Source: Pochonia chlamydosporia 170
Lineage: Eukaryota; Ascomycota; Sordariomycetes; Hypocreales; Clavicipitaceae
Assembly: GCF_001653235.2 (NCBI RefSeq)
Contig: NC_035791.1
Span: 5,766,001-5,830,000 of the forward strand
Direction of reading: 5' to 3'
Length of the DNA stretch: 64,000 nt
The position numbers and the translations under genes were made by a program. Positions 39,824 through 51,309 of the stretch are shown here, piece after piece. Positions within the stretch are counted from its first letter, which is position 1. Every line of letters begins with the position of its first letter. A model generated the notes under the pieces. That model saw only the letters and a list, made by a program, of their open reading frames with translations. It made no database searches and had not been told where the DNA came from.

Positions 39824-41422
39824 ATGTCGTCCGCATCCAATTCTCCGCCTGAGCAGGAACAACATGTGTTGTCCAACCCGACCAGTCAAGATATTTCCGT
39901 GGTTGCCTCGTCCGCAACTTCAGTCGACGAATCGTGGTCAACTCAAGACAAGACCTCACTGCTAAAGCCCCGTCATCAAATTGCTGAACAGCTGTCCGGG
40001 CTGTTCTCTGAATCCGCGGCAGCAAAGATCCTGAAAGTCGCCATTGAACTCCTCGATCACGGGGTATGTCAACGAAATTGATCATCAATACTGCAGGAAA
40101 AGAAGTCATCCCTAACAGTCGTCTGTAGAAAGCACCCGCAGACTATCCAGAATGGACTCCAGAAGATGGAGATACTCCCGGTCGATACAACTGCCGCGAG
40201 GTTGTATTCTGGACGTGCGGATTCTTCCCAGGCAGTTTATACTGTTTACTTGAACGAAGCATGAAATTCCCCAAGTACTGTCACTCACCAGACGGCAACT
40301 ACAATGCCTTCCACGAGGATTTGCTTCGGCTGTGTCGCACTTCGGCTACTCCTTTGCACCAAATGGCTAACCGCACGAACACACATGATCTCGGATTCAT
40401 CACGCAGCCGGCACTGCGAAAGGACTGGGAGTTGACTGGAAATCGCGAAAGCTTAGCGTCGTTAATTAGAGCGGCAGATAATCTTGCATCCCGATATGAT
40501 GATAGAATGAAGGCTGTCCGAAGCTGGGACAAGTCGATCAGCAAGCGATACAACTACACTGACAAGAAGACAAACTTTTTGGTCATTGTGGACAGCATGT
40601 GCAGTGCGTAGCTTAGCTCCTCACTTCCCATCATTGGCTAACGTGCTATTAGACATTGACTTGTTATTCAACATTGGTCACCTTACTTCAAATCAGCGAT
40701 TGATCGATATCGCGATTGATCACGCCCACTTTGTTCGCAAGAATCTCATACGAGAGGACTCATCGACGTGGCACGTAGTCAATTTCGATCCGCGAAACGG
40801 CGAACTAAAGAGCAAGCACACTCATCAAGGGTATAGTGATGGGTCAACATGGTCGAGGTGAGCTGATGTTGCACTGCCTTCAAGCTGAAGACTAACCATA
40901 CGTGTCACTAGGGGCCAAGCGTGGACTATTCTAGGTTTCGCACAGACATATGTCTGGACAAAGAAACAAGAGTTCCTAGACACGGCAATCCGGTTGTCTG
41001 ATCATTTCTTGGGTCGCCTTCGATGCGCAAAACACGCACATCCTTTTGTGCCTCTGTGGGACTTTGATGCTCCTGTGTCTGCGACGCAGCCTCTGCGTGA
41101 TTCTTCTGCAGGGATGATCGCTGCAAACGGCCTGCTCCTCTTGCATCAAATCATTGGTAGTACTTCACCATATCTGGATGAGGCTTTGCGCATCGCAAGC
41201 GACACTATTGCTTTATGTCAAGCCAATGATCAGGCAAGGGTACTTATGGGCGACGATGGAAAGATTAAGACTGAGGGTGTGACGTTTGACTCTATCCTGA
41301 AGCATGCAACTGCCAATAACAACGAGTATGCTGTGATGAGATATTGCGACCATGGACTGGTGTATGCGGACTATTACTTTTTGGAGTTTGGGAACCAGCT
41401 GCTGAGAATGGGGATGGTGTGA
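39824..41422 (+). CDS. GH88 unsaturated glucuronyl hydrolase
   Basis: Four exons, 39824-40063, 40129-40603, 40653-40857 and 40912-41422, all GT-AG (introns 65, 49 and 54 bases), give 476 residues. The two aspartates used by the family are in THDLGF (Asp167) and LVIVDSMCN (Asp235), the second formed next to an exon join. GYSDGSTWSR plus GQAWTILGFA across the last junction is the GH88 signature. The enzyme hydrates the 4,5-double bond of the unsaturated uronic acid that polysaccharide lyases leave at oligosaccharide ends, releasing the sugar. There is no signal peptide, so it works on imported oligosaccharides. No lyase gene lies in this window. Confidence 0.93.
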
Positions 41423-42120
41423 GCGAGGTTGTGATTATGGGGAGAAATGTAGACAAGAACTAGATATTAGATACATGATTAGAGAACTCCATCTACAACA
41501 ACTAGTGCTGATGCTGTTGTGGCTGGCTAAAGTTGTCCAGTCAGCACTCACGCCCGCCTCAACAACTAACAACAGCCATTAACGTAGCTAGCAACTATAG
41601 TTCCAATCGTGTGAAACATCATCTGAATATTCTAGCTCACACTCTTCGTAAATCATAACTACATTTAACAGCAACTACGGCATAAAACTTGTGCCAACGT
41701 GGTCAAGAGCAACATGTAGGGTAGAGTCAACAGCCTCAGACCCCAAAACTGATGATCCTCCATCCGCTGTTGGTGGTGGATATTTTTCCGGCGCCAAACG
41801 TTTCCGCCTCTCAGGGAACTAGTTCCAACCGCAAAACCCTGGAGAAGTATCCGCCACTGAATATAGCGACCTATCAACGCAGTTTTGGCTGAACTAGCCT
41901 TCCCCAGAGTCCTTAACCGGCTTCAATAGTTGGAGTTGTGGAGTGTGGAGATTGTCGAGCGAGCTGTGAAGCGTGTTGCTGTCGACATCGGAGCTCATCC
42001 ATGTTCATGACGAATCTTTCCATCTTTCATTGCTGCTTTGGATTGCGATAACATTGATGTTGCTCGCTTGTCGAATCTTCAACGATATAGCTTCGCGTGA
42101 GGCTTGGCCCAACCACCGAA
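41423..42120. other. Intergenic region GH88/regulator
   Basis: 3' UTR of GH88 and promoter of the regulator at 42121. An in-frame ATG at 42097 could add eight residues to the regulator. Nothing else recognised. Confidence 0.45.
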
Positions 42121-44933
42121 ATGGGATCTCGCTCTGTGAACTCTGTTCCACGATCACACTCTCCTCAGAGCCCTCAAAATGATCAAGAGGAGATGCCGGC
42201 TTGTCAGTCGTGCCGTAAGCGGAAGTTGAAATGCAACAGAGAGATACCCAGCTGTTCACAATGCGCCAGGCTGTGTGAGTCTCCATTGAAGAGACCATTC
42301 TTTCGTCTTTTACTTTATTATTTCTAACTTTCGCCTTTGCCAGCTTGCGACTGCATTTACGCTGGAAGAAAGCAGAAGCCGGGATTGAGAAGCGGCGCAA
42401 TTGACGGGTTAAACAGGAGAATAGGTACAGCTCCCGTGCATGGCTTGTACAGCGAGCGGCGATATCTGTTATTGACTGTCTCGTAGAAACGCTAGAAAGA
42501 CTACTACTTGAGACTCAAAGTAAATCTGCGACTCAGGCTCCGATGCCGATGCCAAATACAAACGATGTGCAAGGTTGTCTATACCACGCAGCCATGTTGA
42601 TTGCGAACCAGATCAAGGACAGCGCTGGCAGTGGAAGCATGGGACATTCAGAAACTGTTCAAAATAATCTTCACTGTGGCAGATATCCTATTAGCAACGG
42701 CCATCAATACGGACAGCCACAGCTAGCCAACTCCCGGAAACGTAAGCATCAAGAAGACACCATGAGCACAATTCCGACCTGGGATCAATTGGATGATTGC
42801 GCATCCTTACTACCTACATACGGCGTACTGGAACATATAATCAACGCATATTTTTCGACCGTCCATCATTGGATGCCGTTCATTCACCAAAGGCGGTTTC
42901 GAGCGCGACTCCTAGAACCTGTTGAAGCGCAAAAAATGACAGTCTTGCTCCATGGCATGACCGTTGTCGCCTTCCGCCAAATTGATGCAACGGCTATTCC
43001 AATTGATGAAGTTGCTATTGAGGAGCAGATTCGTATTTCTAGGAATGTCGTCATGTTGAATGCCATGGACGGGCTGTCCATCGAAAACCTCCAGGCGTTA
43101 GCACTCGTTGCGTTTGACCGGGTAGGCTGCATCGGACTATAGTTTGAAATAAACCGCTAACAGTTGTAGATGGGCTCAGCAAACACCCCACGAGCATGGG
43201 CGATTGTCGGTTCACTCGTCAAAAGCGTGGAATACCTACAGCTAACGGTTGAGCCGGACGAGGTTTCTCGCCACTCCTTCATGCGCCCACTCGTGCTTTT
43301 ACCTCTGGCGCAAAGTCCTGGAGAAGAGGAAGAGCGACGACGAGTATTTTGGAACATATTCCTTCTTGACAGATTTCTTTCAGTTACGTCCGGATGGAAT
43401 CCTAGCATCACGGCACAAGACGCACATCGCAGGTTGCCTTCGAATGGGAAAACGTGGAATTCGAATGAGCGGGCCGCAACACCTTTCTTTGGTATCCTCG
43501 ATAGATCAACTTCCAAGATTGGAAACTTGATGCCGTATGTTGGTCCTCACGGAACCCCGAGCACCGAGTCCAATGTGCAGGGCTTGAGTCCCGGCGCTGT
43601 CAGAACAGATGAGGCAGCCAATCTTGGAGCATTAGCGTTTCGGATCGAAGCTACAGAGTCGTTGAGTCAGGTTCTATCGTGTTTCCTACTACAGGAGTTT
43701 AACTTTCGCGATCGAGACCAGGTCAGTAAATGGCTGGCTCGGTTCAAGGAATTGGACTTGCGCTTGGTTCAGTAAGTTGTCTCGTCATGATAGCAGCTTT
43801 GCAAGGACTAATATCTGTGAGTTGGAAACTGTTCTTCCCGAAGCGATGGAGCGACTCCAATGTTTCTAGTGATCACCCTTCCATCGAGATGGATCCAAAC
43901 CTCACGCTGGCGCATTTGACGCACAACACATCGATGATCTTATTGCATCAACACATCGCGTATCCGTCCCGCGATCTCACGAATCATGTCAAACTACCGA
44001 CCGCATGTAGTGCAGAAACATGTCAACTGGCAGCTGCGGAAATTGCTTCCATCATTGGCAAGTTCCTATCGCATATTAGTTATCTGGTGCCTGCACAGTT
44101 TGCATTCTGTGCATTTATCGCCGCCAGGATCATGCTAGGTAAGGCAAAAAGTTATCCTCACAGGGGTTACTGGCTGACGATCACAGTTCACTGGAGACTC
44201 TACGATACTCAACTGCGAAACGAGTTCTCTGCTCTCATATCGTACCTTCGCGACATGTCGCAGCGTTGGCAAGGCGCACACGTCACAGAGAGGAGGCGAC
44301 AAAACGTGCCGGATGAACTGGATATTGCAGCGAGATATGCCACAGAGCTAGAAGGACTTCACGAGAAGTGCCTCGCAGATCCTGGATTCTGCACACAGAT
44401 ACTGACACATCCCTTCACCACTGCCTGCAATGATGCGGACCCATTTGCCATTCGTCACCCAGATACTGGACTGTTTATCGGTAAGTAGCGGGACTTCTTT
44501 CCATTTTGCCATATACTACTCCTCTGCGAAATGTTGCCAGGGACTAGGCGACAACTGCTAATATTCACATCCAGGAAGAGCAATGGATAACCTTTCACCG
44601 TTTTCCAGCGACCAGCGCTCGCCTTCTGTCTCACTAAGACATGAAAGCAATGTTGCAAGTCGCCAGCAAAAGAGAATATCCGTCCGTGATGCTGACTACA
44701 CTGCAGCCACCATGGTTGCCCAACACCCCATGCCAGAACCAGTAGCAGGCAATGGCGACGTTGTGGATGAGATGGCCCTTGGTCTGGACACTGAAAGTTT
44801 GGGTGATGAGTTGGCAGCGGTGTCACACACTCTTCTGGACCAGCAGTTTGCAGACATGGACAGGGTGTTTACTTTGAGCGGCACAGACTTTACGTTTGGG
44901 ATTGGAAACTGGGACGCGGTGCCACTTAGTTGA
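42121..44933 (+). CDS. Zn2Cys6 transcription factor with fungal-specific domain
   Basis: Six exons (42121-42274, 42344-42424, 42487-43121, 43170-43771, 43822-44480, 44575-44933) give 829 residues with all junctions in frame. The zinc cluster at residues about 28-54 has spacing C-x2-C-x6-C-x6-C-x2-C-x6-C (PACQSCRKRKLKC, then PSCSQC), and intron 1 cuts it before the last cysteine. A coiled-coil-like TLERLLLETQ follows. The middle domain reads YFSTVHHWMPFIHQRRF, NTPRAWAIVGS and RRRVFWNIFLLDRFLS, the hallmark of the Fungal_trans domain. The tail is acidic with aromatic residues, an activation-type region. It lies next to GH88 in the same direction and is a good candidate for its activator. Confidence 0.9.
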
Positions 44934-45336
44934 GATTCAATTGGGATGTTCAATGCATCTGGGACTAAGCATCTAACTTCGACACGGATCTCGCATTGCT
45001 GGTACGGAAACCCTTTGACCATCAAGACCGGTCAAAAAGTGGCAGATATGCCTGTGGAAGACTCCCGGCAAGATCATTTCGTCTACATTTCCTGTTGAAA
45101 AGACAGATGCTACCACAAACCAACGTTGCACTTAGTCTCGTACTACCGTCTGCATGATTCTAATGCGACCGTAAATTAATAGCGAGGTTGCGATTCTCAC
45201 CGTTGATGCAGAGCAAAACAACGAAGTTTTGTCCATCGATACACGACGGCGCCTTGCTCACTTCCCTAGGTTCCTCTAGATTGGCAGTCCGTGGTGACCA
45301 ACAGCAGTTTATGTCCGAACGAATTGGTAATAGCCA
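44934..45336. other. Convergent intergenic region
   Basis: 3' ends of the regulator and the SDR gene. Nothing else seen. Confidence 0.5.
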
Positions 45337-46393
45337 TCATTCCTCGAAAGCACCCTGCAAGACCGTGCTATCTTTGGTAACCTTAGCCCAGAGCAAAGTC
45401 TGTTTCCAAAGTCGAGCTTGTTTTTCCTCATCCCGGCTATCCGGTGAACTCTCGTCATCCTGAAGCAGGGTAAAAAAGCCTCGCTTCCCAGCATACTCCG
45501 GGCTCAGAGTCAAATCCACGACATCCGCGCCGGCTGGTGCCGCTGTTCGCAGAGTCGGACCCATTATGAGTCTCAAAATGGGGAGTAATGGCCTGTACAC
45601 AAACGTCTGCATTTTGTGCAAGCTTGGCGGAGTGTTGGTGCGGAGAGCGCGTGAGTCGACCATGTTTCCGGGGTTCACAGCGATGGCAGTTACGTTCTTT
45701 AGGTTCGGGTCCTGTATTGATGAGTAACATGACAGTATCAATATGGAGTGTATCTCATTACTATACCTTCTCCAAATGCCGATTCAGCGCATAAATCCAA
45801 GTCGTGATGGCCAGCTTGGCCGTAGCATACCGCTGGTAGCCACGGCCCTGTTTGTCATCGTCCACAGCAGGATTGACCAGGTTTTCCAAGTCATCGATTG
45901 ATGGTGGGTATTTCTCCATGGCATTCTTCCCAGGCCAATGCGAGTCGCTAGAAATGAGCACGATGCGACCGCCACGGGCGTCAAAACTCTCCAGCAGCCT
46001 CAAGACCAGCGCTGCGTGGGAAATATGAGAAACTTGAATGGTCTTGTCGTATCCATCTTCGGTGAACTCAGGGTCTCCGATCAGATTCCAGTAGTAGGCG
46101 TTACAGACGATGGCGGCAAGGCGGGGATATTTACGGCTTTGTATTCCTGCGATGATGTTGTCGGCAAAGTCATGCACACCGGAGAGGCTAGCTAGGTCGA
46201 GGGCCAGGACCGATGCCTTGGAGTTTGGGTGCTTGGAGATGGTGTCGCGTAAAGTCTTTGTATTAATATCGTCGTCGGAGGCGTCTCTGACGGTGAATAT
46301 CACGGTATACTCGGGATATTTCTGGAGTAAATGATCGGCTGCCGGGATTCCCATGGAGCTGTTTCCGCCTGTGAAGATGATGAGGCCCGCCAT
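45337..46393 (-). CDS. Short-chain dehydrogenase/reductase
   Basis: Exons 46393-45767 and 45711-45337, with a 55-base GTATAG...ACAG intron, give 333 residues. Rossmann nucleotide binding is at the start (IIFTGGNSSMGI), with CNAYYW in the place of the NAG motif. Active-site serine is in IVLISSDSHW and the YxxxK pair in QRYATAKLA. The C-terminal part (AIAVNPGNMVDSRAL) is typical of the large retinol-dehydrogenase-like fungal SDRs. It oxidises or reduces an alcohol/ketone with NAD(P). Its substrate and any tie to the glycan genes on either side are unknown. Confidence 0.9.
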
Positions 46394-47051
46394 GGCTGGG
46401 GATTTCGACGACCCGATCAGTGCTGGAGGTATAATGTAGGAAGAGAGAGTTTTACAAGCGAGTGAGTGGCGTTACTGTAAGTGTAGTAAATGATTAATGC
46501 TGCGTAATTGAACTCTATGCGCGTACCTGTAAGATCCGTGGGGTTATACGATTCTTGGCCGATCTCACATCGATTGTGTGTTGAAGCTTCATTCCGAGAA
46601 CTATTGCCAGCCTCGACGTTCTGCAAATAGATAGAAACAGGCTGGACGTCCAGAATATGAGTAGATGCGGATACATGATCGGCATTGTCCAAGTATGGTA
46701 TTGTCCCAGACCGCCAAGAAAGAGACAACTGCCGTTGCGCAACACGGGTATAAGGCAAATGCCGGACTAGGCACTGGCATGCCATTAAGACATAGAGGCT
46801 CTACCATACACTCTGTGTGGAGTAAACTCCACCGAACGGAGACCATGAACAGACTTTAGAACTACGCAGCTCAAAGTCCAAGCCATCCAAGTGGTAAAGT
46901 TAGTCAAATTTGTGTGAGCTAGAGAGAAATCCCAATGCCGAATCCATTTAATCTTTGCACTGTGATAAGCCATGTATGTGCCTGTCTCGAAATATGACAA
47001 TGAGGACGAAGTCAAGACGCAGTGTCTCACAGAACCGCATTACTACCTGCA
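46394..47051. other. Intergenic region SDR/GH130
   Basis: Promoter of the SDR and 3' UTR of the GH130-like gene. Several overlapping frames exist but none with family features. Confidence 0.45.
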
Positions 47052-48134
47052 TCACGGTTGCACATCCGTCGTTGCAACTCCCAGATACTCGTCCCCTTGC
47101 CCAAAATACATAAACCACTTGCCGTGAAACTGTACCAAACCTTCACTAAATATCACGTTGTCCACCTGCCCATCAATTTCATGAACACTAGTTGGCTGGA
47201 GGAGAGGGACCTCCAATCGTGCAATAGGAGGACCGTTTGGCCGATTGACTGGATCCATCAACATCTCTCCCGTGCTGTATTGACCAAACTTGAATCCTCC
47301 TAGACCCGTGCCAACACCGTTATATATCTTCAACCACTTCCCATCCCTAGTCTTAATTGGCGGAGCAGCAGATTCCATCAACGACTGTTCCCATATGTTG
47401 AGCCTTTGAGCAAACGGCTCTGGGAACGGCTCATAGTTCCAATGAATGAGATCAGTTGAGTTTGCGGTATATAGATACGTATCGCCGAATTGCATATAAT
47501 ACGTGCCGTTAATGGGCTCATTAATAATGGCTCCCGACTTGCTCCATTGACGCCTTGCCACATACGTTGCCTGAGGATTACCAGCCATGTATACCACGTC
47601 CGTAATGTTTGGCAGAATAGGTCCATGTTTCGCCCAAGTCACCAAATCAGTCGACGTTGCGATGCAAAGTCTTGCTGTCTGCCCGTCATATCCAGTGTAC
47701 GTCATGTAGAATGTGCCATTCACACGAACGACCCGAGGATCCTCACAGCCACCCGGCTTCTCATACCACTCAGTCGGGGTCATGATTGGCTTATCGTGAC
47801 GCGTGAAATGGTAGCCGTCATCAGACCAGGCAAGTCCAATGACCGAGGTCTTGGATTTGTTCTGGGCACGGTACAGCAACCATACTTTGTCGTCGATTAC
47901 AATCGCGGAGGGATTGTACAGGTATGCGGACTCCCAGTTGTTGTCGGGGTTGGGGGACAGGATTGGATTGCCTTTGTATTCTTGAAAGCCGAGGAGGGGG
48001 AAGTATGGTGCTTTGTAGTTTTTGTCATTTTCAACCGACTTTTTGGTTATTTTCGGTACCTCTGAGGAGCTCGTGGCAGCACTGGCGACGCCTATGATGC
48101 ACAGGGAGGCTAGAATATGGCGAATAAGTCTCAT
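47052..48134 (-). CDS. Secreted GH130-like beta-mannoside hydrolase/phosphorylase
   Basis: Single exon, 360 residues when started at 48134, where a clean signal peptide begins (MRLIRHILASLCIIGVASA). The frame is open for 17 more codons upstream. The five-bladed propeller text of GH130 is visible: GNPILSPNPDNNWES near the start, VWLLYRAQNKS, LAWSDDGYHF, GGCEDPRVVRVNGTFYMTYT (the ED-R motif carries the catalytic acid) and a late FSEGLVQFHGKWFMYFG. The family acts on beta-1,2- or beta-1,4-linked mannosides by hydrolysis or phosphorolysis. Secretion favours hydrolysis. It would trim mannose from an external glycan before uptake by the nearby transporter (inference). Confidence 0.82.
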   Translation of the reverse strand: MRLIRHILASLCIIGVASAATSSSEVPKITKKSVENDKNYKAPYFPLLGFQEYKGNPILSPNPDNNWESAYLYNPSAIVIDDKVWLLYRAQNKSKTSVIGLAWSDDGYHFTRHDKPIMTPTEWYEKPGGCEDPRVVRVNGTFYMTYTGYDGQTARLCIATSTDLVTWAKHGPILPNITDVVYMAGNPQATYVARRQWSKSGAIINEPINGTYYMQFGDTYLYTANSTDLIHWNYEPFPEPFAQRLNIWEQSLMESAAPPIKTRDGKWLKIYNGVGTGLGGFKFGQYSTGEMLMDPVNRPNGPPIARLEVPLLQPTSVHEIDGQVDNVIFSEGLVQFHGKWFMYFGQGDEYLGVATTDVQP

Positions 48135-49219
48135 CGTTGGAGTATGTGATGGTGGTGAGCGTGATGTTGGCAGGCATGCCGTCAAACTGCTACTTTACCC
48201 AGATTTATCAAATTCTCAACTACAATAACCACGTCATTACCAGTACACTTCATGTCCTCATTTGCGCGCATGGAGAGATGGTTCGGGGTGAAGCAGCCCG
48301 ACCTCATTTCGGGGTTTCGGCGATTCATGATACATATGAGGTGAACTAGAATTGCTCCAACGGCGCTAGTTATAAGTCGGAGTAACCCCGCCCTGATGAT
48401 CAACAGGTCAAGCTGGGGATTTCTCCGTCTTCCAACGTGCTGACAGAATGAACTATGGCCAATTGGGGTTATATTCCAGGTGATCCAACGCCTCCCCCTC
48501 ATGTATCACGGGCAATTTGAACTCTTCGGATTCTGTCAATGAAATGTGTACGTTTGGTGTTATTAAATCGGATACAGAGTTGATGATGTGCAACCATTCC
48601 TGCAACATCTTGTGAAGAAAGGAAAATATATTACCCCGGCAGGTCTTACCTCAAAGCGGTGACCATGCAAGAGCGAACCGTTGTTCGTCACTCTCAGTCC
48701 TTCAGTCCTGCCTCAATCCTGTCAAGCAACGCCATGTTCCAGATACTCCATGACATAGCCCAATTCCTGGTCGAAAGGTGTCTTACCATGTCTTTGAGTA
48801 CAGCACCAATGTTCTTGTCATCTTTTTTGTACGAACCAGCAATACATCAATAGATATCAGACGTCGGCATAACACAGAATTTGATGAGATATTTGGGCCG
48901 CATTCACTCTCTCTCTTTGTATATTAGGTATACTGCACATCATCACCTTACTATCAAAGTGACTTGAGTGGTTTAATGTATCCAAACATATTGAGTGAAA
49001 TCGTGTTACACTTGAGCCACCTAAGGTTGCACCTCTTGTGACCTGTGCTGCCGCTTTCGCTGGCCACACCTCAAATAAACCTAGATCCCACTTAGAGGAT
49101 CAAGAGTTATATAGCTTAAGGAGAAATATGATTACGCTTGAATCTCTGCCTTCAACTTTAAGATAAGAGAATATTCTACCCCTACCCCAGGGCTTCTGAA
49201 AGATCTTCGAGTTTATTTG
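48135..49219. other. Divergent intergenic region
   Basis: Promoters for the GH130-like gene and the Ub-like gene. No gene recognised in between; frames at 48182-48502 and 48857-49069 look spurious. Confidence 0.4.
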
Positions 49220-49804
49220 ATGACGTTGCGAAAGATGGCGGACGATGAAATCCAGTTCTATTTTGTTTTTGAAAGTAGTATTCGCACCACATTTTTGTTT
49301 AATCTGAGTAGCATACTAACTATAGTTGTCAGATGCGAAGGAGGATCCCCCTTTCGAAACAAAAGAGGAAAAAGACATGACAGTCAAAGAATTTATGTCC
49401 TCGGTCAGGAACAAATACAGTGTTCCGGGCGTTTTGACCATGTACTATTTGGGGAAAAGCTCAATGACCAATACGCTGCGCTCGGCGATATTCTCTCCCC
49501 TAATGAGACCATATATATTCACACCGATCAGAATCGTTCTGTTGCCGGTGGTGGTGTTGCGAAAGGTGGTGAAGCGACTTCTCCCAATGGGATAGTCGCT
49601 ATTTCCAGGGGAGGTTACGCCGAAGGCGGCTCGATTAAAGGTAACTCTATACGTGGCGGAAGAAGTATTGGAGGTGATGGAGAAGGCGAGGAATCAAAGG
49701 GTAGAGGTGCCTTTGGTGGTAATGCCTTCACTAATGACCCGAAGAAGACAACTCAAGCTGGCCGAGGGACTGCGGGCGATGCACTGCTGCCCCGACAAGG
49801 TTAA
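49220..49804 (+). CDS. Ubiquitin-like plus glycine-rich protein with apparent frameshift
   Basis: ATG at 49220 (or 49235) begins MADDEIQFYFVFE, then an intron with TACTAAC. With the acceptor at 49332 the next exon reads AKEDPPFETKEEK, MTVKEFMSSVRNKYSVPG and TMYYLGK, which resembles a ubiquitin-type beta-grasp fold. At the run GGGGAAAAG (49451-49459) the matching continuation, KLNDQYAALGDILSPNETIYIHT, is one base out of frame. It then runs on into a glycine-rich tail with repeated GG spacing (GGGVAKGGEA, RGGYAEGGS, RGGRSIGGDG, FGGNAF) to the stop at 49804. Using the acceptor at 49325 instead gives one unbroken frame, but its first part loses the beta-grasp text. So either one A is missing (mutation or error) or the locus uses unusual decoding. 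Function unknown. Confidence 0.58.
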   Translation: MTLRKMADDEIQFYFVFESSIRTTFLFNLSSILTIVVRCEGGSPFRNKRGKRHDSQRIYVLGQEQIQCSGRFDHVLFGEKLNDQYAALGDILSPNETIYIHTDQNRSVAGGGVAKGGEATSPNGIVAISRGGYAEGGSIKGNSIRGGRSIGGDGEGEESKGRGAFGGNAFTNDPKKTTQAGRGTAGDALLPRQG

Positions 49805-50752
49805 CCGGCTAGTTGAGATGAGCTCTTAGTTTATATATTTTACCTGATATCGGCGAATACTAGCACTGTCGCAACGTTTCCGCCGTGGTATATGTGACTG
49901 AGACAACGTGATGGCTGAGCTCAAGCTCAACTCGCTCCTCTGCCTGGTCCGCCATCGATCGTACAAGCATTATGCCGACACATGGCTGCTGAGGAGTACA
50001 GGAAACATGGGACTACATTCACTCTACGCTTTTAAGTATCGCAACTACAATTAATTGCAGAGAAGGCCACTCAAAGGCTCTTCATCGTCCACCACTTTTG
50101 CACCCTCAGTGCCTCGTGTCAGCCTTTGCCCCATATCCCCAAGATTGCAAATCTGGCCGTAGTTCTTGCTCACTTCCATGTTCATATCACGTTCGAGTGA
50201 TTTAGTCACAGTTGTTCTTTGTTGTAACGACGTCTCAGTCCGCCCAACTCCATTTGCTGTATATTGGCCTGTGAATGGTACCCAGCAGGACAAAGTAGTC
50301 AATGTATGTACCCCAACGATACATATTAGTTTATTTTCATTGCAACTAATCTCGGTCCATGGCGCCAGCCACTTCAGAGCAATTCAAGCGCTGACTCTCA
50401 ACCGCACTTCTCACTTGAAGCAAGGTTCACAATTTGAGGCAAACTGAAAGTAAAAGACAAAAGAATGAATTAAGACTACTCTCAGGTCATAATAACCTAT
50501 GGCGTAGCTAAAGAATGTTAAAACACTTTGGGCCGAAACACATGCCCTCCGCTTCTATTTACGTCTAAACGTCTCAAAAAAACACCTTTTCATCCCATTG
50601 CCACGGGTGAAAAAACTCTCCATGTCGCGCAAGGTTCGTGCATCATATACCCAGCCATTTTGAACAGATTCAATCCCCAACCCTTCATCTCACTACTGGC
50701 AAAAGTAGTTGGGTTTAAGGCGTCGTAACAGATGAGGCCGTCAAGTGAGCAC
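49805..50752. other. Convergent intergenic region
   Basis: No gene recognised. It contains the 3' ends of both neighbours. Confidence 0.45.
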
Positions 50753-51309
50753 TTAGTATCGGCCACCCTTTCGGTTCTTGTACTTGGCGTCCCACTCGTG
50801 CTCCCAGCAGTTGTCCTTCTGGATCTTCTTGCCCTGTTTTATGTGTCAGTTTGTAGTTCTATGAGTGAAGACTGTGTGCTTACCTTCTTGCACTTTCGGT
50901 CGGGGCAGCAGTAGAGACCCTTGTAGTTGGGGTAGTTGGTGACCAAGAGGTCGAGGTCAATCTCGAGATCGACATCGAGGTCAACCTTGAGGACACCAGG
51001 GATGTTGATGTTGAGGCAGATGTCAGCATCGATGTCAAGGGCAACGAGATCCTTGTCAACGGGGATCCAGTTGTTGCAGAACTGCTTCTTGCCGTGGTGA
51101 CGACCATAGCCGTTGCGCTGGCGGTAGCGGTCAAGGTCGTGGCGGTTGCGGTGCTTGCCATGGCTGTTGTAGTTGTTCCAGTCGTGGTGGTCGTGGTCAT
51201 TGCCGCGATACTTGTCGCAGCTGTTGCGGTCACCGCGAGTCTCAATGTCGGTGGCAGGGGCGGCGATGGCGGCAGTGGCCATGGCAAGGGCAACGTTGGC
51301 GAACTTCAT
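50753..51309 (-). CDS. Small secreted cysteine-containing protein (168 aa)
   Basis: Exons 51309-50884 and 50833-50753, with a 50-base GTAAGC...ACAG intron, give 168 residues. A signal peptide (MKFANVALAMATAAIAAPA) is followed by a very polar stretch (residues 25-75) rich in His, Asp, Asn, Arg and Gly (NDHDHHDWNNYNSHGKHRNR). Then an alternating acidic/hydrophobic stretch follows (VDLDVDLEIDLDLLV), and a cysteine-rich end (LYCCPDRKC and DNCWEHEW). Seven cysteines are present after the signal (31, 78, 98, 134, 135, 140, 151). Not a hydrophobin. Codon use is strongly C/G-biased at third positions, suggesting high expression. It could bind metal or cell wall, or be an effector-like protein; no family was recognised. 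Confidence 0.8.

Noticed and set aside
50880..51293. 137-codon Thr/Ser/Ala-rich frame on the minus strand
   Set aside because: It is a shadow frame of the secreted protein gene, caused by its strong third-position C/G bias.
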